64,000 bases of DNA, from positions 42,153 through 106,152 of the forward strand of contig NZ_JARXYZ010000029.1 in assembly GCF_029894125.1 (NCBI RefSeq). The letters are read 5' to 3'. The stretch is from Kitasatospora sp. MAA19. Lineage in GTDB: Bacteria; Actinomycetota; Actinomycetes; Streptomycetales; Streptomycetaceae. The position numbers and the translations under genes are program-made. Below are positions 9,918 through 17,434 of this stretch, in pieces (positions within the stretch are counted from its first letter, which is position 1; every line of letters starts with the position of its first letter). The notes under the pieces were generated by a model. It made no database searches and was not told the DNA's origin. It worked only from the letters and a program-made list of their open reading frames with translations.

Positions 9918-11077
9918 CCGCGCACCCCCTGGCGCAACAGGCGCTCCGCGATGTGCAGTTCGGCGACCTGCGGGCTGCCCTCGATGATCTCCAGCACCTT
10001 GGCGTCCCGGTAGAACCGGCCCGCCCGGCTGCCGGGCTCGCAGCCCGCCGAGCCGAGGACCTGGACGGCCCGGTCGGCGACCGCCTTCGCCGCGCCGGCC
10101 GCCGCGTACTTGGCGACCACCGTCTCGGTGGCGGCGCCCAGCGGCGAACCGGCCCGGGCCTCGGCGGCCCGCTCGGCCAGCGCCCGGGCACCCGCCGCGT
10201 CGACGGCCGAGCGGGCGAGCAGCGAGCGCACCAGCTGGTGGTCGGCCAGCGGCGCGCCGCCCTGGACCCGCCGCGCGGCGTGCTCGGCGGCATCCGCCAG
10301 ACAGGCCTCGGCCATGCCGACGCAGCCCCAGGCCACGGTGAACCTGCCGTGGTCCAGCGCCACCGCCGCGGTGTGGGTCAGGCCCAGCCCGGGCGGCGCC
10401 ACCAGGTTCTCCCGGGGCACCCGCACCCGGTCGAAGGTGAGGTGGGCGATCCGCGCGGCGCGCAGGCCCAGTTGGCCGGTGACCGGCTCGCGGACGATCC
10501 CGGGCCGGTCGCCCTCCACCAGGACGGCCGTCGGGCCGGCGTCGGTGCGCCCCAGCACCAGGAACACGTCGGCGCTCTGCCCGAAGGTCACCCACCGCTT
10601 GGCGCCGGTGACGACCACCTGCTCGCCGTCGTCCTCGATCCTCGTGCCGACCTCGGCGAGCGCGCTGCCGGCCTCCCGTTCGGTGGCGGCGAAGCCGGCC
10701 AGGAGGTCGCCGGACGCCAGGGCGGGCAGCCAGTGGGCACGCTGCGCCTCCCCGCCCCAGCGCAGCAGCGCCGCGGCCGTCATGCCCTGGACGGTGAGCA
10801 GCGCGCGCAGGGCGCCGCAGACGCCACCCAGGTGCGCCACGGCCTCGCCCAGCTGGGCCGGGGTGGCGCCGGCGCCGCCGTGGCGTGCGGGCAGGTCGAG
10901 GCCGAGCAGCCCGGCGGCGGCCACCGCGCGGACGGCCTCGTCCGGGAGCGCGCCGTGTTCGTCCCAGCGGCCGGCCTCGCCCCGGACGGCGGCGGCGAGT
11001 TCGGCCGCGGCGTCGACCAGGGCGGCGGCCGGGGCGTCCTGGGTGGCGGGCCGGGTGGCGCTAGCCGCGGACGGCAC
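9914..11077 (-). CDS. acyl-CoA/acyl-ACP dehydrogenase (FkbI-like)
   Basis: 387 residues, normal length for the acyl-CoA dehydrogenase family. Visible family signatures include GFAATEREAGSALAEV, KRWVTFGQSADVFLV and AGCEPGSRAGRFYRDAKVLEI near the C-terminus. In extender-unit pathways this flavoprotein oxidises glyceryl-ACP at the terminal hydroxyl together with the hydroxyacyl-CoA dehydrogenase. The GTG start overlaps the end of the ACP gene by 17 nt and the stop overlaps the FkbH-like start, so all these proteins should be made together. A role in a different acyl oxidation cannot be excluded from sequence alone. Confidence 0.85.
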   Translation of the reverse strand: MPSAASATRPATQDAPAAALVDAAAELAAAVRGEAGRWDEHGALPDEAVRAVAAAGLLGLDLPARHGGAGATPAQLGEAVAHLGGVCGALRALLTVQGMTAAALLRWGGEAQRAHWLPALASGDLLAGFAATEREAGSALAEVGTRIEDDGEQVVVTGAKRWVTFGQSADVFLVLGRTDAGPTAVLVEGDRPGIVREPVTGQLGLRAARIAHLTFDRVRVPRENLVAPPGLGLTHTAAVALDHGRFTVAWGCVGMAEACLADAAEHAARRVQGGAPLADHQLVRSLLARSAVDAAGARALAERAAEARAGSPLGAATETVVAKYAAAGAAKAVADRAVQVLGSAGCEPGSRAGRFYRDAKVLEIIEGSPQVAELHIAERLLRQGVRG

Positions 11078-11342
11078 GGCCGGCCCCCGTCTCCCCGCCG
11101 GTGGCCAGGCCGGCCCGCTTGCGCTCGACCAGCGCGGCGATCCGCTCGGCGGTGCGGAAGGAGTCCAGGTCGAGGTCGTCGACCTCGATCCGGATGTCGA
11201 ACCGCTCCTCGACGAAGACCACCAGCTCCAGCGCGAACAGCGAGTCCGCGAGCCCCAGCGCGAAGTAGTCCTCGTCCGGTGCCACCGGCCGGCGCAGCGC
11301 GACGGTCAGGAACTCCCGTATCTCGATAGCCGTGTCGGTCAC
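11061..11342 (-). CDS. discrete acyl carrier protein
   Basis: 93 residues. The phosphopantetheine site is the Ser of GLADSLFALELV (the DSL motif), in the expected middle of the protein, with an acidic helix 2-3 region after it. It overlaps the KAS III-like gene by 4 nt and the acyl-CoA dehydrogenase gene by 17 nt. Its position within the FkbH/ACAD/HADH set identifies it as the carrier on which glycerate is loaded and oxidised to the malonyl-type extender. The C-terminal tail (ATGGETGAGRAVRG) is disordered-looking. Confidence 0.88.
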   Translation of the reverse strand: MTDTAIEIREFLTVALRRPVAPDEDYFALGLADSLFALELVVFVEERFDIRIEVDDLDLDSFRTAERIAALVERKRAGLATGGETGAGRAVRG

Positions 11343-12361
11343 GCGGTGCTCTCCCAGGGTCCGATTTCCACCAGCAGCAGGTTCCAGGCCGCCACCGGGC
11401 TGACGTTGACCAGGACGACCCGGTCGCCCTCGGCCAGCCGCCCGTTCGCCAGCGCCGTCCAGAGGTTGAGGAAGACGTCGTTCGGCCCCAGGTGGCCGTA
11501 CCGGGCCAGGTTCTCCCGGCACTCCGGCAGGAGTTCGACGCCCAGCGACTCCGCCAGGAAGCGGAGTCCGCCCGCCGAGAGGTTCTGGCTGGCGTATCCG
11601 GCGATGTCGGCGCGGTCCAGGCCGTGCCGCTTCAGCAGGCGGTCCAGGAGCGCGGTGAGCCGGTTCCTGGTCTCCACCGCGAGCCGGAAGGAGTAACCGG
11701 GCAGGTCCCGGCACTCCTCCTGCCAGCTCTCCCAGGGACGGTCCCGGTAGTCCACCCGGAAGAGGTCCCAGTACGCGCCGTTGGTCTCCTGGACCAGGTC
11801 CAGCACCCGCGCCGGGCCGGTGCGGGCGAGTAGCAGGGCCTGCCCGGCGTCGCCGTTGACGGTGACCGGGTGCCGGTAGCGGCCGGGGGTGGCCGGGGTG
11901 GACGCGTGGGCGACCAGGACGTGCCGGACGTCCGGGTCGGCGGCGAGCAGCCCGCGGGCGGCGAGCAGGGCCGGGCCGATCGAGACGCAGCCCAGGCCGC
12001 CCACCCCGAAGGTGACGGCCTGTTCGGCGCCGAGCCGGGCCTGCAGCCGGGTCGCCTCGGAGCTGAGCAGGGTCTCGGGGGCCCGGGAGTCGACGACGAT
12101 CAGGGCGGACAGGTCCTGCGCGGCGAGCCCCGCGCGGGCGAGCGCGCTGCGGGCCGCCCGCTCGGCCAGCCCGGTCGGCCCGAGGTCGCGGTCGACGGCC
12201 ACGGTGTCGATCCCGAGGCCGGCCAGGACGGTCCTGTGCTCGGCGTCCAGGCCCTCCACTTCCGGCAGCTCGCCGACCGGCACCCGGTGCTCCGGGAGGT
12301 GCCAGGCCGCCGCCCGGACCGCGAGCGGCGCGGGGGCGCCCCCCGTCCTCGTCGTCACCAT
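11339..12361 (-). CDS. KAS III-like enzyme (beta-ketoacyl-ACP synthase III family), atypical active site
   Basis: 340 residues with KAS III fold signatures. The nucleophile is probably Cys125 (VGGLGCVSIG). The usual histidine-containing HQAN motif is replaced by ASQN, so the catalytic His appears to be Ser; the third position falls in GHLGPNDVF. Losing the His argues against ordinary decarboxylative condensation and would fit an acyl-transfer role, as known for some KAS III relatives in natural-product pathways. It is the first gene of the operon with ACP, ACAD, FkbH and HADH, and it lies just downstream of three 17-bp tandem repeats. I infer that it may move the finished extender from the discrete ACP to the PKS, whose own AT is dead; other acylation roles are possible. 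Confidence 0.8.
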   Translation of the reverse strand: MVTTRTGGAPAPLAVRAAAWHLPEHRVPVGELPEVEGLDAEHRTVLAGLGIDTVAVDRDLGPTGLAERAARSALARAGLAAQDLSALIVVDSRAPETLLSSEATRLQARLGAEQAVTFGVGGLGCVSIGPALLAARGLLAADPDVRHVLVAHASTPATPGRYRHPVTVNGDAGQALLLARTGPARVLDLVQETNGAYWDLFRVDYRDRPWESWQEECRDLPGYSFRLAVETRNRLTALLDRLLKRHGLDRADIAGYASQNLSAGGLRFLAESLGVELLPECRENLARYGHLGPNDVFLNLWTALANGRLAEGDRVVLVNVSPVAAWNLLLVEIGPWESTA

Positions 12362-12410
12362 GACGTGTCCTCACTTTCCGGTGTCTCTCGAACCACTCCG
12401 ACCACTCCGC

Positions 12411-12461
12411 CGCGCTCCGTCCGGGGCCGCGCTCCGTCCGGGGCCGCGCTCCGTCCGGGGC
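12411..12461. repeat. three perfect 17-bp tandem repeats
   Basis: The unit CGCGCTCCGTCCGGGGC occurs three times head to tail at 12411-12427, 12428-12444 and 12445-12461, with a partial fourth start. It lies in the roughly 105-bp gap between the stop of the MocR gene (12468) and the start of the KAS III-like gene (12361), both minus strand, so it precedes the extender-unit/PKS operon. A role as regulator binding repeats or an expandable tract is possible; nothing in the sequence decides it. Confidence 0.85.
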
Positions 12462-12467
12462 CGCGGT

Positions 12468-13889
12468 TCAGGCGCTGCGCAGGCAGCCGTCCGCCGCCGA
12501 CTCGGCGTAGGCCTCCCCCAGTTCGCGCACCGCCTCGGCGACGCCGCTGCGGGGCACCCCGGCGTAGCCCACCACCAGGGCCGGCCCGGACTGCCAGGAC
12601 CGGTGGTGGTACGAGCGGGCGCCGCGCACCAGCACCGAGCGGCGCAGCGCCCGGGCCACCAGCGCGGCCTCGTCCACCCGGTGCGGGAGCTGGACGTAGG
12701 CGTGCAGGCCGGCGAAGGCGCCGATGATCCGGGCCCCGGGCAGCCGGCGGCGGACGGCCTCGTGGAAGACCTCGCGGCGGGCCCGCAGCCGTTCGCGCTG
12801 GCGCCGCAGGTGCCGGTCGAGCTCGCCGCTGTCCAGCACCTCGGCGAACGCGTGCTGGGTGAACACGTCGCAGCCGAGGTCCCGTTGGGCGCGGACCTCC
12901 TCCAGCCGACGGCGCAGCCGGGGCGGGGCGACCAGCCAGCCCAGCCGCATCCCCGGAGCCAGCGACTTGCTCGCGGTGCCCGCGTAGAGCACCCGGGACG
13001 GGGCCAGCCGCTGCAGTGCGGTGGGCCGGCGGCCGTGGTCCAGCCAGAGGTCGCCGTCGTAGTCGTCCTCGATGATCCAGCCGTCGACGTCCTCCGCCCA
13101 GCGGACCAGGGCGGCCCGCCGCTCGGCGCTGAGGACGGCCCCGGTGGGGAACTGGTGGGCGGGGGTGACCAGCACCGCGCGGGCGCCGGTGCGGGCCAGC
13201 GCGGCCACGTCGATGCCGTGCTCGTCGACCGGCACGGAGGGGCAGTCCAGGCCCGACTCGACGATGAACTGGCGCTGTTGAGGGTGGCACGGGTCCTCGA
13301 CCGCGAGCGCGGTGAGGCCGGTGCGCGGCAGCGTGGCGCAGACCAGGCCGAGCGTCTGGGCGAAGCCGGAGACCACCATGACGTGCTCGGGGGTGGTGTG
13401 CACGCCGCGCGCCCGCCCGAGGTAGCGGGCGAGTTCGCCGCGCAGTGCCGGGACCCCGGACACCGGCGGGTAGCCGAGGTCGCGCGGGCCCAGCCGGCGC
13501 ACGGCCCGCTGGTAGGCGGCCAGCCACTCGCGCTGCGGGAAGGCGGAGGCGTCGGCGCCGCCGGCCCGCAGGTCCCAGCGGACCACCGGGGCGGGGCGGG
13601 CGTCGCTGAGCAGGGTCGGCATCCGGGTGCCCCGGTCCAGGTGGGTGGCGACCCGGGTGCCCGACCCCCGGGTCGCCTCCAGGTAGCCGCCGGCGACGAG
13701 CTGCCCGTAGGCCTCGACGACGACGCTGCGGGAGACCCGCAGGTCCTCGGCGAGCTGACGGCTGGACGGCAGCCGGGTGCCGGGGTGCAGCGCCCCCTCG
13801 GCGATCTCCCGCTTGATGCCGTCCCGGATCTGGGCGGTCAGCGGGAGCACGTCCTCCCGCGCCACGTCGATCAAGGTGTTCCAGGGCAT
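12468..13889 (-). CDS. MocR/PdxR-type GntR regulator with aminotransferase domain
   Basis: 473 residues, typical MocR length. An N-terminal GntR winged helix (about 1-80: REIAEGALHPGTRLPSSRQLAEDLRVSRSVV) is joined to a fold-type I aminotransferase-like domain with the PLP-lysine region YAGTASKSLAPGMRLGW and IIEDDYDGD. Members of this family sense PLP, often with an amino acid or amine. It begins 33 bp after leuA-like and closes the operon that starts with the halogenase, so it may tune precursor supply or the cluster. ATG 13889 is preceded by GGAGGAGGAG. The target operator cannot be read directly. Confidence 0.88.
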   Translation of the reverse strand: MPWNTLIDVAREDVLPLTAQIRDGIKREIAEGALHPGTRLPSSRQLAEDLRVSRSVVVEAYGQLVAGGYLEATRGSGTRVATHLDRGTRMPTLLSDARPAPVVRWDLRAGGADASAFPQREWLAAYQRAVRRLGPRDLGYPPVSGVPALRGELARYLGRARGVHTTPEHVMVVSGFAQTLGLVCATLPRTGLTALAVEDPCHPQQRQFIVESGLDCPSVPVDEHGIDVAALARTGARAVLVTPAHQFPTGAVLSAERRAALVRWAEDVDGWIIEDDYDGDLWLDHGRRPTALQRLAPSRVLYAGTASKSLAPGMRLGWLVAPPRLRRRLEEVRAQRDLGCDVFTQHAFAEVLDSGELDRHLRRQRERLRARREVFHEAVRRRLPGARIIGAFAGLHAYVQLPHRVDEAALVARALRRSVLVRGARSYHHRSWQSGPALVVGYAGVPRSGVAEAVRELGEAYAESAADGCLRSA

Positions 13890-13922
13890 GCTTGGCTCCT
13901 CCTCCCCCGCCCCCGGCTCGCC

Positions 13923-15596
13923 CTAGCGTCCGGTCGGCTCGGCGTCCAGCAGCGCCCGCAGGCACGCGGCGCGGACGGCCCGGCCGACGGCCTCGCCCTC
14001 CTCGTCGGCGATGCCGACCCCCCAGTACGAGCGGGAGTCCACGACGACTTCGAGGGCGGCGGTGACGGCGTCCAGCGGTGCGCCGGCCCGGGCCACGGCG
14101 AGGCCCTGGACGACGGCGTCGAGCCCGTAGCCGGCCACCGCCCCGGCGGCCGCCCCGGGCGTCGCCACGAGTGGCTCCGCCTCCGGCAGGCCGGGCGCGA
14201 CCTCGGTGCCCAGCGCCACGTACCGCTCGACGAAGTGCTCCCACAGCTGCTCGCCGGTGATCTCGCCGCCGAGCTCCTCGCAGACCGCCTGCATCTCGGC
14301 GGCGAAGTCGATCTGGAGCCGGCGCGGCAGTTCGATGCCGTGCTCGGTGCGCAGCAGGTGGGCGATGCCGCCCTTGCCGGACTGGGTGTTGATCCGGATC
14401 AACGCCTGGTAGTCGCGGCCGATGTCGCGCGGGTCGATGGGCAGGTACGGCACGTCCCAGACGTCCTGGCCGGACTCCTCGCGGGCGCGCAGGCCCTTGG
14501 CGATGGCGTCCTGGTGGGAGCCGGCGAAGGAGGTGTAGACGAAGTCGCCGGCCCACGGGTGGCGGGCGTGGACGGGCAGTTGGTTGCAGCTCTCGACGAT
14601 CCGGCGGATGCCGTCGATGTCGCGCAGGTCCAGCATCGGGTCGACGCCCTGGGAGAACAGGTTCATGGCCAGGGTGACCAGGCAGACGTTGCCGGAGCGC
14701 TCGCCGTTGCCGAAGAGGGTGCCCTCGACCCGGTCGGCCCCGGCGAGGACCGCGAGTTCGGCGGCGGCGACGCCGCTGCCGCGGTCGTTGTGCGGGTGCA
14801 CGCCGAGGATGGTGCGCTCGCGGTGCAGCAGGTTGCGGTGGGTGTACTCGATCCGGTCGGCGAACTCCTGCGGCGGGAACACCTCGACGGTGGAGGGCAG
14901 GTTGATCCGCAGCGTGTGCGCGGCCCGCGGGGCCCAGAAGTCGAGGACGGCGTTGCAGAGTTCGAGCGCGTAGTCCGGCTCGGTCTGGGTGTAGGACTCC
15001 GGCGCGTACTGCAGGTAGATCTCCGTGCCGGGGATCGAGTCCTGGAGCTTGAGGGCCTGTTCGGCGCCGTCGAGCGCCATGGCGGTGGTCTGCCGGCGGT
15101 CCTTGCGGAAGACCAGGCGGCGCTGGACCTCCGAGGTCGGGTGGAAGATCTGCAGGACGGCGCGCGGCACGCCCTCCAGGGCCTTGACGGTGCGTTCGAT
15201 GAAGTCGCCGCGGATCGGCGTCATGACCTGGACGACGACGTCGTCCGGGATCGCGTCGGCGTCCACGAGGTGGCGCAGGAAGGCGTGGTCGTCCTGGGAG
15301 GCGGTGGGGAAGCCGACCTCGATCTCCTTGAACCCCATGTCGACCAGCAGGTCGAACATCCGCCGCTTGCGGGCGATGTCCATCGGGTCCGTCAGGGCCT
15401 GGTTGCCGTCGCGCAGGTCGACGCTGCACCACAGCGGGGCCTGTTCCGCGCGGCGGCCCGGCCAGCCGCGGTCGGGCAGGCCGACCGCCTCGTAGGGCCG
15501 GTACTTCCGGACCGGCATCGCGCTGTGGCGCTGGATGCCCTGGTCGCGGGCGGGTATGCCCTGCGGTGTGTCCGCGTCAGTGGGTTGAGCGGTCAT
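13923..15596 (-). CDS. leuA: 2-isopropylmalate synthase paralogue (LeuA-like)
   Basis: 557 residues. Catalytic signatures are intact: VDLRDGNQAL, GVHPHNDRGSG and NGERSGNV. The C-terminal regulatory domain is recognisable (YWGVGIAD) but shortened and divergent, suggesting relaxed leucine feedback. It condenses acetyl-CoA with a 2-oxo acid. Standing between a flavin reductase and a regulator in an NRPS cluster that also has leuC, leuD and an aminotransferase, it is more likely a pathway copy making leucine or a chain-extended analogue such as homoleucine than the housekeeping enzyme. ATG 15596 has GGAGGAG just upstream. leuB is not in the window and may be borrowed from primary metabolism. Confidence 0.88.
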   Translation of the reverse strand: MTAQPTDADTPQGIPARDQGIQRHSAMPVRKYRPYEAVGLPDRGWPGRRAEQAPLWCSVDLRDGNQALTDPMDIARKRRMFDLLVDMGFKEIEVGFPTASQDDHAFLRHLVDADAIPDDVVVQVMTPIRGDFIERTVKALEGVPRAVLQIFHPTSEVQRRLVFRKDRRQTTAMALDGAEQALKLQDSIPGTEIYLQYAPESYTQTEPDYALELCNAVLDFWAPRAAHTLRINLPSTVEVFPPQEFADRIEYTHRNLLHRERTILGVHPHNDRGSGVAAAELAVLAGADRVEGTLFGNGERSGNVCLVTLAMNLFSQGVDPMLDLRDIDGIRRIVESCNQLPVHARHPWAGDFVYTSFAGSHQDAIAKGLRAREESGQDVWDVPYLPIDPRDIGRDYQALIRINTQSGKGGIAHLLRTEHGIELPRRLQIDFAAEMQAVCEELGGEITGEQLWEHFVERYVALGTEVAPGLPEAEPLVATPGAAAGAVAGYGLDAVVQGLAVARAGAPLDAVTAALEVVVDSRSYWGVGIADEEGEAVGRAVRAACLRALLDAEPTGR

Positions 15597-15642
15597 CTCT
15601 CCTCCGCAACGGTGGTCTGGGGGGTCTTGTGGGGACGCTCGG

Positions 15643-16146
15643 TCAGGCGGGCCAGGTGCTGAACTGTCTCCTCCCGTAGAGCAGCGGCGGTGCGTCGCTG
15701 AGCTCGGTGATCCGGACGACCTCGCCGAAGACCATCCGCTGGCCGCCGACCGGGACCACCTGGCCGACCCGGCAGTCGGCCACCGCGTGGGCGTCGCGGA
15801 CCAGGTGGGGTCCGCCGGCGCCGGGGGGCAGCCGCCAGGTGGTGGTGTCGAACCGGTCCGGGTCACCGGAGGCGAACAGTTCGGCGGTGCCGCGGCCGTC
15901 GGCGTGCAGCAGGTTCACCGCGAACGCGCCGCTCTGCAGCACGGCCTTCAGGGTCGGGCTCTCCGCCCGCATGCCGACCAGCAGCGTGGGCGGCTCGACG
16001 GTGACGCTGCACAGTGCGGAGCAGGTCATGCCCCAGGGCCGGGCCGTGTCGTCCAGCGAGGTGACGATGGAGACGCCGCTCGGGAAGCCGGCCATGAAGG
16101 TCCGGAAGTCGGAGGGGGTTGAGGTGACGAGTTCCACGTGATTCAC
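15643..16146 (-). CDS. flavin reductase (HpaC/RebF-like) for the halogenase
   Basis: 167 residues of the flavin-reductase-like family: FMAGFPSGVSIVTSLD at the N-terminus, GMTCSALCSVTVEPPTLLVGM, FAVNLLHADG and FGEVVRI. These proteins use NAD(P)H to make FADH2. Flavin-dependent halogenases need such a partner, and the PyrH-like halogenase is two genes upstream in the same operon, so that pairing is very likely. The GTG start overlaps the antiporter stop by 4 nt. Confidence 0.87.
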   Translation of the reverse strand: MNHVELVTSTPSDFRTFMAGFPSGVSIVTSLDDTARPWGMTCSALCSVTVEPPTLLVGMRAESPTLKAVLQSGAFAVNLLHADGRGTAELFASGDPDRFDTTTWRLPPGAGGPHLVRDAHAVADCRVGQVVPVGGQRMVFGEVVRITELSDAPPLLYGRRQFSTWPA

Positions 16147-17405
16147 CGCTCGACTGGGTAGGGGACCGGCGACGCGGTCCGGGGCGCGTCCGCGTCCGCC
16201 GTGCGCCGGTCGATGACCCACAGCAGCGGGCCGCTGAGCACCGTCGTGAACAGGGCCATCACGACGAGGGCGAGGAAGAGCGCCGGGGTGAGGATCCCGG
16301 CCTGGTAGCCCGTCTGGAGGACGGCGAGCTCGGTCAGGCCGCGGGCGTTGAGGAACACCGCGATCCGCATGCACTCCACCCGGGGCCGGCCGGCCGCCCG
16401 CGCGCCGAAGTAGCTGCCGACCAGCTTGCCGAAGATCGCGAGCACGACCGACAGGACGACGGCCTGCCAGGAGAACACGCTGAGCGGCGCCGAGGCGAGG
16501 CCCATGCCGGTCACCGTGAACAGCAGCGGCAGCACGAACCGGCCCCAGCCGCCGACGGTGTTGGCGGCCCTGGTCCAGGGCCCGGTCCCGCTGTCGCCCG
16601 GGAGGGCGAGTGCGACCAGGACGGCCCCGAGCACGTCGGTCAGGCCCAGCCGCGAGGTGGTCAGGGCGGCGGCCACCGCCGCGGCGGTGGTCAGCCCGAT
16701 CGGCACCGCCACCGGGATCCGCTCGGCCCAGGCCCGGGGCCCCGGGAGGCCGCCGGCCCGGCGGATCGCCCACGCGCCCAGCAGGCCGACGACGAACACC
16801 AGGTACGGGGTGATCTTCCCGCCACCGTGCGAGAGGCCGACCGCGATCGCCAGCAGCGACCAGGTGACGGCGTCGATGGAGACCGCGACCGCCATGCAGA
16901 GCCGGCCGATCGCGGTGTTGAGCATGCCGCGGTCGTCCAGGATGCCGGCCAGCACCGGGACGGCGGTGACGGCCAGGGCGATCGCCAGCATCAGGACCAG
17001 CACCCCGGCCGGTGCGCCGCCGCGCAGGGCCGGGGAGCCGTCGGCCAGGACCCACGCGGCGAACGCCACGCCGCAGCCGAGCGGCAGCAGCAGCGAACCG
17101 GTGGCGGTCAGGGCGATGGTCCGCCCGCCGAGCCGGCTGCCGCCGGCCCGGATCTCGTGGACGGCGCCCACCAGGAAGAGCGCGAGGCCGAGGTGGCCCG
17201 CCTTCTCCAGGACGGCCCCGCCGTCCATGGTGGCCGGCTTCCAGTGCCACTGGCTCGCCAGCAGCGCACCGAGCAGGAGGCAGGCCATGATCTCGCCGAC
17301 GATCTCAGGCTGTCGCAGCAGCTTGGCCAGGCGGCGTCCGAGCAGTGCCACGGGGACGAGCAGAGCGAGCGTCACCGCGGCCGGTACGTACGGAAGACTG
17401 TCCAT
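16143..17405 (-). CDS. cation/proton antiporter (CPA2 family)
   Basis: 420 residues, about 12 hydrophobic segments, typical of CPA2 sodium(potassium)/proton antiporters (RQPEIVGEIMACLLLG near the N-terminus, SIDAVTWSLLAIAVG and FLNARGLTELAVLQTG later). An integral inner-membrane protein. Antiporters of this kind are frequently found inside NRPS clusters, where export or self-protection has been proposed; here it lies between the halogenase (29-bp gap) and the flavin reductase (4-nt overlap), so it is certainly co-transcribed with them. The transported substrate is unknown. Confidence 0.85.
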   Translation of the reverse strand: MDSLPYVPAAVTLALLVPVALLGRRLAKLLRQPEIVGEIMACLLLGALLASQWHWKPATMDGGAVLEKAGHLGLALFLVGAVHEIRAGGSRLGGRTIALTATGSLLLPLGCGVAFAAWVLADGSPALRGGAPAGVLVLMLAIALAVTAVPVLAGILDDRGMLNTAIGRLCMAVAVSIDAVTWSLLAIAVGLSHGGGKITPYLVFVVGLLGAWAIRRAGGLPGPRAWAERIPVAVPIGLTTAAAVAAALTTSRLGLTDVLGAVLVALALPGDSGTGPWTRAANTVGGWGRFVLPLLFTVTGMGLASAPLSVFSWQAVVLSVVLAIFGKLVGSYFGARAAGRPRVECMRIAVFLNARGLTELAVLQTGYQAGILTPALFLALVVMALFTTVLSGPLLWVIDRRTADADAPRTASPVPYPVER

Positions 17406-17434
17406 GGTGCCTCCTTTCTCGGGGCGCGGACGGG

